A stretch of DNA of 64,000 bases, taken from the NCBI GenBank assembly GCA_963770035.1, contig CAVYON010000067.1:496001-560000 (forward strand), read 5' to 3'. This DNA comes from Roseiarcus sp963770035 (GTDB lineage: Bacteria; Pseudomonadota; Alphaproteobacteria; Rhizobiales; Beijerinckiaceae). Under the pieces are notes generated by a model that was given only the letters and a program-made list of their open reading frames with translations, did not search any database and was not told the DNA's origin. Shown piece by piece: positions 56,903 to 64,000 of this stretch; positions within the stretch are counted from its first letter, which is position 1; each line of letters starts with the position of its first letter. The translations under genes were made by a program, and so were the position numbers.

Positions 56903-57288
56903 GACAAGCGTCCAACCACGGCTTCAATCGCGCCCCTCAGCGAAGTCGTGTTGAAGGGCTTGGTCACGAAATTGTTGAGCCGATACTGCTTTCCGCGTTC
57001 AATCAGGGTCTTGTCATTGCTACCGGTGACCAGAATGAACCCGATGGCGCTGGTCGGCTTGTAGGCGCGCAATCCCTTCAGGAGGCCGAGCCCATCGAGC
57101 CCGGGCATGTTCATGTCGGAAATCACGAGGTGCGTCGGTTGCGCCATCAGGGCCTTGAGAGCCTGGGCGCCGTCCCTGGCGATCGTGACGTGCTTGACTC
57201 CCATCTGATCGAGCGCGTCGGTGATGAGCGCACGGCTGACGCTTGTGTCGTCGACCACCATGACTTGCAGCTTATCCGCGAGCGACAT
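56899..57288 (-). CDS. cheY2: Response regulator CheY2
   Basis: A 129-residue single receiver domain. Acidic pocket VMVVDDTSVSRALI, phosphoacceptor D in LVISDMNMPGLDGLGLL near residue 56, the T/S switch VTGSNDK and the K in NFVTKPFN. In rhizobia CheY2 is the main motor-binding regulator and CheY1 a phosphate sink. Its start overlaps the end of cheB by 17 bases. Confidence 0.92.
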   Translation of the reverse strand: MSLADKLQVMVVDDTSVSRALITDALDQMGVKHVTIARDGAQALKALMAQPTHLVISDMNMPGLDGLGLLKGLRAYKPTSAIGFILVTGSNDKTLIERGKQYRLNNFVTKPFNTTSLRGAIEAVVGRLS

Positions 57289-58330
57289 GATTCATACTCC
57301 TGGAGGGATACGCGGACGTAAGCGTAAGAATAGAGCTTGCGACTTCCTGCAACGGGACTTGCTTCTCGACCGCCCCGAGTTCGAACGCCACCTTGGGCAT
57401 GCCGTAGACCGTCGATGTCGCCTCGTTCTGGCCGAGCGTCTGGGCGCCTGCGCGGCGCATCGCCAAAAGCCCATTGGCGCCGTCCTTGCCCATACCGGTC
57501 AGGATCACTCCGAGCGCATCGGCGCCGCAGGCCTTGGTCACGGACTCGAACAGAACGTCGACGGAAGGACGATGTCCGTTGACAGCCTCCCCGGCTCTGA
57601 GCCGGCAACGGCGTTCGCGCGAGCCCACGATTTCAAGATGGGTTGCGCCACCCGGCGCGACGAAAATCCGCCCCGGAGCGAGCACGGAGCCGTCTTCGGC
57701 CTCCTCGACCCGCGCCGCCGTGAGGCTGCCCAGCCGTTTTGCGAAGGACGCCGTAAAGGGGGACGGCATGTGGATGACAATCGCCGTCGGCGGACAATTG
57801 CGTGGAAAGCCCGCGATGATCGAAACGAGAGCCTCGACGCCTCCAGTGGACGTGCCGATCGCGACCAGCCGTCCGTCGGATTGGTAGGCGGAAGGCGTCC
57901 CGGCCGGGTGTGGCGTTTGTCGCTCGATCCGCCTGTCGACGCGCGCGCAAGCCGCCGATTTCACTTTGGCCGGAAGCTCGGCGAAAGGAATGGGGTCGCT
58001 CGCCCTCGGCTTGCCGACGCAACTGACCGCGCCGAGTTCGAGGGCGGCGATCGTCGCCTGAGACCCCTGCGCGGTCTGTCCGGAGACCATTACGACCGGA
58101 AACGGTCTCAGCCGCATGACTTTTTCCAGGAACTCAAGGCCGTCCATCTTGGGCATCTGGACGTCGAGGGTCATCACGTCCGGAACGAGCGCCTTGATCG
58201 CCTCACGCGCCTCCATGGCGTTCGCCGCCTCGCCGACAACCGTGATGTCGGGGTCCTTCGACAGGGTCAAGCGAATGAGGCCCCGCATGGTTGCGGAATC
58301 GTCGACGACGAGCACGCGGATGGGTTTCAC
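57272..58330 (-). CDS. cheB: Protein-glutamate methylesterase CheB
   Basis: The GTG at 58330, overlapping the cheR stop as GTGA, starts VKPIRVLVVDDSATMRG; 352 residues. The receiver domain has phosphoacceptor D56 in MTLDVQMPKMDGLEF. The methylesterase domain has the catalytic serine in AIGTSTGGVEALV, the histidine in IVIHMPSPFTASFAKRL and the aspartate in LTGMGKDGANGLLAMRRAG (partial). It removes methyl groups from receptors when phosphorylated by CheA. Normal length and full active site. Confidence 0.95.
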   Translation of the reverse strand: MKPIRVLVVDDSATMRGLIRLTLSKDPDITVVGEAANAMEAREAIKALVPDVMTLDVQMPKMDGLEFLEKVMRLRPFPVVMVSGQTAQGSQATIAALELGAVSCVGKPRASDPIPFAELPAKVKSAACARVDRRIERQTPHPAGTPSAYQSDGRLVAIGTSTGGVEALVSIIAGFPRNCPPTAIVIHMPSPFTASFAKRLGSLTAARVEEAEDGSVLAPGRIFVAPGGATHLEIVGSRERRCRLRAGEAVNGHRPSVDVLFESVTKACGADALGVILTGMGKDGANGLLAMRRAGAQTLGQNEATSTVYGMPKVAFELGAVEKQVPLQEVASSILTLTSAYPSRSMNHVARG

Positions 58331-59220
58331 GTCGGCCTCGCGGTGAGCTGATAGGTGGTGAGTCCGGCGCTGCGCAGGCAGGCGGAAGCGGGGCCTGCAA
58401 CGCGCTCGGAGTGCCCGACATAAAGCCAACCTCCATCCGCGAGCTTCGAGGCGAAGCGGCTCCACAAGTTGCGCTGCCCGCGCTCGTCGAAATAGATCAC
58501 GACGTTACGGCAGAAAATCACATGGAAAAGTCCCTGCATCGGCCATTCGCCGTTCAGATTCAGCGTCCGAAAAGTGACGACCTTCCTCAATTCGTCGGCA
58601 ATGCGAAAGGCGTGGGACGTAGCGGCGTCGGGGGCGAAATATCGAGCACGCAAATTGGCCGGAACATCCTCGAGCGCGCCTTCCGGATAGACGCCCTCGC
58701 GGCCGGTCGCGATGACGCGCGGATCGATGTCGGTCGCAAGCACCTTGATGTCCAGGAGGGGAGCCTGCGGCTCGATCGACAGAAGGGACAGCGCAACCGA
58801 ATAGGGCTCCTGCCCGGTCGAGCAGCCTGCGGACCAGATGCGGATCTTCGCGCCCTTGCGCGCGAGCGTGACGAGGACCGGCAAAACCTGGCGTTCCAGG
58901 TGGTCGAAGTGCGGCCGCTCGCGGAAGAAGCGAGTGACGTTCGTCGTCAGAGCCGAAAGCATTTCGAGCCGCTCTCCCCGGCTGCCGGGGTCCTCGACGA
59001 GATCGCAGTATTCGCGGAACGAGTTGAGTTTGAGCGCGCGCACACGCTTGGCTAGCCTGGAGTAAACGAGTTCCGCCTTGGACTCCCTCAGGTCGATGCC
59101 GGCGTCCGCGTGGATCAGCGCTGCGATCCGCCGGTAATCCTGGGAGGTGAAGACGAACTCGCGATCCCCGTAGGCCGTCTCTTGCCCAGCGTTGTCAACT
59201 CGGGCGAGGGATGCGCTCAT
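58327..59220 (-). CDS. cheR: Chemoreceptor methyltransferase CheR
   Basis: A 297-residue S-adenosylmethionine-dependent enzyme. The N-terminal helical domain (SQDYRRIAALIHADAGIDL, LVYSRLAKRVRALKL) recognises receptors; the SAM site is IRIWSAGCSTGQEPYSVAL, followed by VLATDIDPRVIATG and HVIFCRNVVIYFDERGQ. It overlaps cheW by 4 bases. The receptors' DWTEF tails are likely docking sites for this protein. Confidence 0.95.
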   Translation of the reverse strand: MSASLARVDNAGQETAYGDREFVFTSQDYRRIAALIHADAGIDLRESKAELVYSRLAKRVRALKLNSFREYCDLVEDPGSRGERLEMLSALTTNVTRFFRERPHFDHLERQVLPVLVTLARKGAKIRIWSAGCSTGQEPYSVALSLLSIEPQAPLLDIKVLATDIDPRVIATGREGVYPEGALEDVPANLRARYFAPDAATSHAFRIADELRKVVTFRTLNLNGEWPMQGLFHVIFCRNVVIYFDERGQRNLWSRFASKLADGGWLYVGHSERVAGPASACLRSAGLTTYQLTARPT

Positions 59221-59693
59221 GACGCGCTCTCGAGGCTCGGCGGAAGGATGGAATTGAGGATGATCAGCCCGATCATGCGCCCATCAACGGCGAGCATGCC
59301 GCGCACGAAGGACTTGACGGAGTCCGTCGCGACGTCTGGCATCGGATGGATGGCGTCAGCGGAATGGCTCAGGATCTCGGACACCGAATCGACCAGCAGA
59401 CCCACGATCTGGGCGTTGACCTGGACAACGATAATCACGTGGCGTTGGGTGGCCTCGGTGTCGGCGAAGCTCAACCGCTGCGCGAGATCGACGATCGGCA
59501 GCACGGACCCGCGCAGGTTGATGACTCCGCGCACGTACGAAGGCGCGTGAGGAAGCACGGTGGCGGGGGTCCAGCCCCGGATTTCCCGCACCGACATGAT
59601 GTCGACGCAAAATTCCTGCGCTCCGACGCGGAAGGCGATGTACTCGTTGACGCGGGATGCGGAGGCTTGGGCGACTAAGGCGACGTTGGACAT
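59217..59693 (-). CDS. cheW: Chemotaxis coupling protein CheW
   Basis: The ATG at 59693 (MSNVALVAQASASRVNEYIAF), just 5 bases after the cheA stop, is preferred over a TTG at 59714. The 158 residues form a CheW/SH3-like domain: AFRVGAQEFCVDIMSVREIRGW, VRGVINLRGSVLPIVDLAQRL (partial), and VGLLVDSVSEILS. It links the receptors to CheA. Confidence 0.94.
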   Translation of the reverse strand: MSNVALVAQASASRVNEYIAFRVGAQEFCVDIMSVREIRGWTPATVLPHAPSYVRGVINLRGSVLPIVDLAQRLSFADTEATQRHVIIVVQVNAQIVGLLVDSVSEILSHSADAIHPMPDVATDSVKSFVRGMLAVDGRMIGLIILNSILPPSLESAS

Positions 59694-59697
59694 GGTT

Positions 59698-61869
59698 CTA
59701 ACTCGCTGCGGCAAAAAGGGTTGCTGACGCGGAGGGTCGGCTGGTCGTTGCGACGATCGTGTCGACGTCGAGAATGAGCGCCACTCGTCCGTCTCCGAGA
59801 ATCGTCGCGGCCGCGATCCCGGGCACCTGACGGTAGTTGGCCTCGAGACTCTTGATCACGACCTGCCGCTGGTCATGGATCGCATCGACGAGAAGCCCGC
59901 AACGCGCGCTGACCTCCGTTTCGACGATCAACGCGACACTCTGGAGCGGGTCGGCGGGCTCATTCCGAACGCCGAGCTCCTGGCCAATGTCGATCAGCGG
60001 CGCAAACCCGCCGCGATCGGCGATGACTCGCGTTTCGACGCCGAGCCCGTGAACGTCGGCCTTGCGCGGCCTGAGCGTCTCTGCGATCGCGGTCAGGGGG
60101 ACGACGAAGGTCTGATCCGCAACGCTAACCACCATGCCGTCGAGAACGGCAAGCGTCAGCGGAAGGCTCATCGAGAATGTGGATCCGAGGCCGGGGCGCG
60201 AGGCGATCGTTATCCTGCCGCCGAGCGCCTGGACGGACCGCTTGACCACATCCATTCCGACGCCGCGCCCCGAGATGTTCGAGACGATGGTAGCAGTTGA
60301 AAACCCCGGCAAAAACAGAAGGTTGTCGATCTCCGAGTCCGAAAGCTGCGCGTCCGTGGGAATCAATTCCTTGGCGATCGCGATCGATTTGACCTTTTCC
60401 CGATTGATGCCGGCGCCGTCATCAGACACATCAATCACGATGCGGCCCGAGCGGTGCGCCGCAGAAAGGCGCACCTCTCCCTGTTCTGGCTTGCCTGCGG
60501 CGAGCCGCGTTTCTGTGGACTCGAGGCCGTGATCGACCGCATTCCGAATCATGTGGGTCAGCGGGTCGGCAAGGCGCTCGATGACCGTCCTATCGACTTC
60601 GGTCGCCTCGCCCTCGGTTCGCAAGCGCACCGACTTCCCGGTCTCCTCGGCCAGTTCCCGAACGATGCGCGCCATGCGCTGGAATAGCGGTTTCACCGGC
60701 TGGGCGCGGGTCGCCATCACGCCTTCCTGGATTTCGCGCGTGAGCTGCTCCAGGGCGCCGAGAACGGAGGCGATGCCGGACGAGCGCACAATCCCCGCCT
60801 CTGTCACTTTCTGCGACAGCATTGCCTGGTTGATGACCAGCTCGCCGACAAGGTTGATGAGACGATCGACCCGGTCGAGGTCGACGCGGATTGTCGCTGT
60901 CGCAGCGGCGGGTTCAGGCCTGGCCGCGTCGTTCGCGGGTTTGTCGGCGGCCCGCCGGCCAGGCCCCGGCGCCATAGTTGAGGGCGTCAGGCTCAATTCC
61001 GCTGGCGTCGGCGCGTCTGGCGCCTCCGGAGAATCCGGGAGCTCCGGGGCTTCTGGCGTTTCCGCCGCCGCCTGCGCGGGCTGCTCGTCGACCGGCTCCG
61101 GAGCGCGATCCTGGAGAACAATTGCCAGCTCGCAATCGTCGACGACAAAATCGAACACCTCTTCGATCGCGTCGAGCGGCTTGTCGGTTTTCAGATCGAT
61201 TCGCCATGTCAGGTAGGCGCCCTCGGGATCGAGCTCCTCGAGCCGAGGCAGCGCGGTCGTGTCGCACACAGCCTCGATCTCGCCCAGTTGACCGAGCTCG
61301 CGCAGCAGGCGGGCCGGCTCGTTGCCCTTTCGGTAAAGCTCACGCCGCGGGGCGAATGTGATCACGTAATGCTGAGCGACGTCGGCCGGCTCGGCGCCCG
61401 GCAGCGGCAGATCGTCGATCGACAGGGTCAGCGGTTGGAAGTCGAGCTCCTCGATGCCCCCGCCCGAAGTCGACCCGGACTCGTCGTCGGGGACGGTCGC
61501 CTTCAACTCCTCGATCAGCGTCTCGATGCGGTGCTCGTCAATTTCGCCGCCTGCTCTCGAGAATTCCACGAGGTCCGAAAGCGCGTCCTTTGAGCGGAAC
61601 ATCGTCTTGATCAGCGAGTCTGTCGGCGTGATCTTTCCGCTGCGCATGCAGTCGAGGGTCGTTTCAAACGCGTGCGCAAAGCGCACCAGTTTATCGAGCT
61701 GAAACGCTCCGGCGCCACCTTTGATCGAATGGACCGCGCGGAACACGGCATTGACAACTTCCGCGTTCCCGTCGCCCACGTCGATTGCGTCGAGCCCGAC
61801 TTCGATCTCGGCAAGCTGCTCGGCGCATTCCTGAAAGAACGTGTCTCTGATGGCCGCCATCGAATCCAT
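59698..61869 (-). CDS. cheA: Chemotaxis histidine kinase CheA
   Basis: A 723-residue kinase in normal domain order. P1 has the phosphorylated histidine in FRAVHSIKGGAGAF near residue 47; a P2-like CheY-binding region is followed by a long proline/alanine/glutamate linker (about 265-320); P3 dimerisation has LINLVGELVINQAM; P4 has the N-box HMIRNAVDHGLES, G1 DVSDDGAGIN and G2 SGRGVGMDVVK; P5 is CheW-like. It autophosphorylates under receptor control and passes phosphate to CheY and CheB. The upstream cheY1 is frameshifted and its intended stop lies 19 bases before this start. Confidence 0.96.
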   Translation of the reverse strand: MDSMAAIRDTFFQECAEQLAEIEVGLDAIDVGDGNAEVVNAVFRAVHSIKGGAGAFQLDKLVRFAHAFETTLDCMRSGKITPTDSLIKTMFRSKDALSDLVEFSRAGGEIDEHRIETLIEELKATVPDDESGSTSGGGIEELDFQPLTLSIDDLPLPGAEPADVAQHYVITFAPRRELYRKGNEPARLLRELGQLGEIEAVCDTTALPRLEELDPEGAYLTWRIDLKTDKPLDAIEEVFDFVVDDCELAIVLQDRAPEPVDEQPAQAAAETPEAPELPDSPEAPDAPTPAELSLTPSTMAPGPGRRAADKPANDAARPEPAAATATIRVDLDRVDRLINLVGELVINQAMLSQKVTEAGIVRSSGIASVLGALEQLTREIQEGVMATRAQPVKPLFQRMARIVRELAEETGKSVRLRTEGEATEVDRTVIERLADPLTHMIRNAVDHGLESTETRLAAGKPEQGEVRLSAAHRSGRIVIDVSDDGAGINREKVKSIAIAKELIPTDAQLSDSEIDNLLFLPGFSTATIVSNISGRGVGMDVVKRSVQALGGRITIASRPGLGSTFSMSLPLTLAVLDGMVVSVADQTFVVPLTAIAETLRPRKADVHGLGVETRVIADRGGFAPLIDIGQELGVRNEPADPLQSVALIVETEVSARCGLLVDAIHDQRQVVIKSLEANYRQVPGIAAATILGDGRVALILDVDTIVATTSRPSASATLFAAAS

Positions 61870-61887
61870 GTCCGAGTCCCTTTGCGA

Positions 61888-62257
61888 TCAAGCTGCCACA
61901 CGCCGAACGGCGTCGACGAGTTTCACCGAGTTCGAACGGCTTCACGATCCAGCCGGTGGCGCCGGCTCGGCGCGCCTGACTCTTCTTTTCCGTCGAGCTT
62001 TCCGTGGTCAAAACCAGGATCGGGACGCCCAACATTCGCGGATCGGCGCGAACGCATTCGATGAAGCCGAACCCGTCGAGGCGAGGCATATTGATATCCG
62101 TGATGATGACGGTGGGCGCCTCGTTGCGGAGAACGTCGAGCCCGTGGACGCCGTCGACCGCCTGAACGACCCGGTACCCAGCGTCGGACAGCGTTAGCAT
62201 GAGCATGTCGCGCATGGTGCGGGAGTCGTCGATCGTCAGGATCGTTTGCGCCATCAC
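61888..62257 (-). pseudogene. cheY1: Response regulator CheY1, frameshifted near the C-terminus
   Basis: The frame starts MMAQTILTIDDSRTMRDML, has the phosphoacceptor in VIITDINMPRLDGFGFIE and reaches GWIVKPFELG. It then shifts: at about 61921-61928 one extra base sends it into ETRRRRSACG. Removing that base continues with KLVDAVRRVAA and a TGA at 61888-61890, which gives the usual 122 residues. Without the correction the protein runs on into cheA. All active-site residues precede the break, but the last helix, which closes the fold, would be replaced. An assembly indel is possible. Confidence 0.88.
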
Positions 62258-62655
62258 GATTGGGCTCCTTTAAGAAAAGCGTCGGGCTCTACGCCAAGAA
62301 ATCGAAGATGCCCGACAAGCAGCGGCCCGCAGTTGATGAACGTGAGCGGAACGCTGTCGCCTTCCCAGGTCCGAACGGCTGCAAGCAACACCTGGAGCGG
62401 CGCCGCTCCCGGCCTCTGGACCCCAACGGCGTCGACGACTGTCGACTTGCCGCGGCGCTCGAGCAGCGCGCGCGCGAGGGGATCGGCGGCCGCCAAATCG
62501 AGCACTGACGGAAGGGTAAGCGGGACATTCGTCTCCTGAGCCGTGTCGCCGTCGGATTGGGCGGCGGCTTCGCGCACGGCCGTTTCAGCGCGTTGCGTCG
62601 CCTTCGCAGCGCGAACCTTTCGGGCGCGTTTCGCCCACACGGTCTCGTTCGGCAT
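62254..62655 (-). CDS. STAS-domain protein, CheS-like position
   Basis: The ATG at 62655 (MPNETVWAKRARKVRAAKA) gives 133 residues; an in-frame start at 62742 is possible. An acidic/alanine-rich first 50 residues leads to a STAS-like fold: LTLPSVLDLAAADPLARALLER, STVVDAVGVQRPGAAPLQVLLAAVRTW (partial) and LTFINCGPLLVGHLRFLGV. It is the first gene of the che operon and overlaps cheY1 by 4 bases. In Sinorhizobium meliloti the gene in this position encodes CheS, which binds CheA and speeds loss of phosphate from CheY1; a similar role is plausible but unproven. Confidence 0.75.
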   Translation of the reverse strand: MPNETVWAKRARKVRAAKATQRAETAVREAAAQSDGDTAQETNVPLTLPSVLDLAAADPLARALLERRGKSTVVDAVGVQRPGAAPLQVLLAAVRTWEGDSVPLTFINCGPLLVGHLRFLGVEPDAFLKGAQS

Positions 62656-63293
62656 CCCATGAACCTTTGGAAACTTGCCCGTCGCCGACGTCACGAACGC
62701 GACGCCCGGTACTCGGGCGTCATGAAGCCGACTGGATGTCATTGCAGGAAGGCATGTCGGGACATCACCCGACCATTGCGAACGGCGTCATGCCTCCGAA
62801 AACCACCGCCGACCCGCGGTGCGCTCGGTCGCAGCTACAAGCTCTATGCTTCCGCTATTTCTAAAACGTAAAAAGCCCTCGAGAACGATTTATTGCGAAC
62901 GGACCCGCGCAGCGTCCTCGCTTGAACCCGTTTGCTACGAAACCACGAAAATCGATCGTCTTCGCTAACAATAGGGCCAGGCCTCGAGGCGTGACGCCGG
63001 TCGCCGCCTGTGGTTCCACGCGATTGTTATCGTTTACGTTTTTGGCTCACTTTGGCGAACAATCGCAACGACAACCATACAATTTCTGGTTCTCCCTCGC
63101 CGCCAAGAATTGATGCTCGCGGCATGGACATCCTCCCTGAGCCGTAGCGTCAGCGGCGTCCAATTCCGGGGGATCGATCCGCGGCAACCTCACAATTTTT
63201 GCCGGCTGCTGCGGGCGATTCGTCGCACGACACGATTTGCGCGTGAGCTCTGGAAGTGAAAGACCCGCCGGCGCAACGTGCGTTTCGGCAAGG
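62656..63293. other. Intergenic region of about 640 bp upstream of the che operon
   Basis: No gene recognised. The segment 62840-63115 is A+T-richer than average and should contain the che-operon promoter reading leftward. I could not identify a specific promoter or operator. Confidence 0.45.
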
Positions 63294-64000
63294 TCATGGC
63301 TCCGGCGCGAGGCGAACGCTAACGTCGCGCGGCGTTGCCCAGTACGGAGCGCTGGTCACGATCAAACCCGCCCCGGCGCGCACGTAGTCGGCGGCATTTG
63401 CAGCGGTGATGCCGCCCGCGGCGGCAATCAGCGGCGGCGGCGCACGAGCGCGGGCCATTGCCGCGACCTCGGCAATCTGCGCGACGCCGAACTTCTCGAG
63501 TTGGATAACGTCGAAGCCGGCCTCGATCGCCGCCTTGGCCTCGGCGACGGAGCCGACCTCGATCACGCTCTTCTTTTCCGGCGCCGCTCGACGCAGCCGC
63601 TGCGCGATCGACGCGACGGGCTCGTCGTCCAGGAACGCGCGGTGCTCGCCAAAGACGAGGATCGTCTCGGAGAGGCCGGCCCGATGCAGAATTCCCCCGC
63701 CCGCTTGGACGGCGAGATACGACAACCGTCGGCCGCCGGGAAAAGTCTTGCGGGTGCAGGCGACCTTGACGTCCCGGTTCACCGCCTCGACCGCGTCGAC
63801 GATCGCACGCGTCGCCGTCGCGATCCCCGACAGCATTTCAACCAGGGTCTGCGACGCCTTCCACGCCAGAAGCAAATCCGCCGCCTCGCCCGATCCTGCG
63901 AGAAGCGCGGCGCCGGCATCGACCCGGTCGCCCGAGCGTTGAACAAGCGTGACCGCCGCCCCGCGCCGGCGAAGCATTGTTGCGGCGAGTTCGATACCCG
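63294..64000 (-). CDS. modD: ModD, nicotinate-nucleotide pyrophosphorylase-like, N-terminus outside window
   Basis: The frame is open through the right edge (GIELAATMLRRRGAAV), so about the first 45 residues are missing. The visible part has the quinolinate phosphoribosyltransferase-type barrel: GSGEAADLLLAWKASQTLVEMLSGIAT (partial), KVACTRKTFPGGRRLSYLAVQAGG (partial), EVGSVAEAKAAIEAGFDVIQLEKFG (partial) and AAAGGITAANAADY. The LLAWKASQTL form and the single-substrate site are typical of ModD, a molybdenum-transport-associated protein whose enzymatic role is unclear. NadC is the alternative, but the KTFPGGR and LRRRG pattern favours ModD. Confidence 0.85.
   Translation of the reverse strand, partial: GIELAATMLRRRGAAVTLVQRSGDRVDAGAALLAGSGEAADLLLAWKASQTLVEMLSGIATATRAIVDAVEAVNRDVKVACTRKTFPGGRRLSYLAVQAGGGILHRAGLSETILVFGEHRAFLDDEPVASIAQRLRRAAPEKKSVIEVGSVAEAKAAIEAGFDVIQLEKFGVAQIAEVAAMARARAPPPLIAAAGGITAANAADYVRAGAGLIVTSAPYWATPRDVSVRLAPEP

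Overview
The window is high-GC chromosomal DNA from an alphaproteobacterium. The best fit is Hyphomicrobiales (Rhizobiales), perhaps a Methylocystis/Rhodoblastus/Beijerinckiaceae-like genus. This is inferred from gene content: a rhizobial-type che operon ending in cheD plus a CheT-like gene, rpoH, LpcC-like LPS glycosyltransferases, a DUF2778 protein, betaine-homocysteine methyltransferase, ModD and OxyR/AhpC. No rRNA is present, so the genus cannot be fixed.

Layout. 0-5 kb: the end of a flavoprotein, a nagA-N-acetylglucosamine kinase pair, and an O-antigen-ligase-like membrane protein. 4.9-10.5 kb: a GT39 glycosyltransferase coupled to ureD, then a fused ureAB, a vapBC toxin-antitoxin pair, and ureC. 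The maturation genes ureE, ureF and ureG do not follow ureC. 10.5-11.7 kb: a clearly AT-richer insert with a solo ParA-like ATPase behind an operator-like palindrome. 12-14.6 kb: a UPF0158 gene, a complete IS4-family element (13-bp inverted repeats, 9-bp target duplication, broken transposase), and a DUF488 gene. 14.7-19.5 kb: a DUF2817/M14 peptidase, a DUF2778 protein, and an apparently ORF-less group II intron on the minus strand. 19.5-28 kb: LLM oxidoreductase, GST and an RND efflux pair (both RND genes frameshifted) opposite a TetR regulator with two operator palindromes; then RidA and an SMP-30 lactonase. 28-35.6 kb: a Ca2+/H+ antiporter, an SDR, a 5'-truncated ahpF, ahpC, a divergent oxyR, a 2OG-Fe(II) oxygenase and a HemG-like flavodoxin. 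35.5-38.4 kb: three LPS-type glycosyltransferases. 38.4-46 kb: a DUF1269 protein, a secreted protein, rpoH, an RluD-type synthase, a Bmt-like methyltransferase and a radical SAM enzyme. 46-48.3 kb: a ParE-type toxin-antitoxin locus whose antitoxin is duplicated as an orphan on the far side of a Tim44-domain gene. 48.7-51.9 kb: rdgB, an M48 protease (frameshifted), a nuclease-fold protein and tRNA-Arg(CCT). 52.3-62.7 kb: a full chemotaxis operon (STAS, cheY, cheA, cheW, cheR, cheB, cheY, cheD, CheT-like) followed by a globin-coupled and a PAS chemoreceptor. The window ends inside modD.

How the parts relate. The chemotaxis block is a self-contained signalling pathway with two soluble receptors that share nearly identical signalling domains and a C-terminal DWTEF tail. 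The ahp-oxyR block is a peroxide-stress unit, but its reductase has lost the start of its N-terminal domain. The urease locus is rearranged and depends on accessory genes elsewhere.

Five genes carry frame disruptions: the transposase, the RND adaptor, the RND permease, the M48 protease and the first cheY. Four are indels of one or two bases in otherwise well-conserved genes, so assembly indel error has to be weighed against real decay. Most coding starts were chosen by family alignment from memory and by visible ribosome-binding or ATGA-type overlaps; no database search was run.
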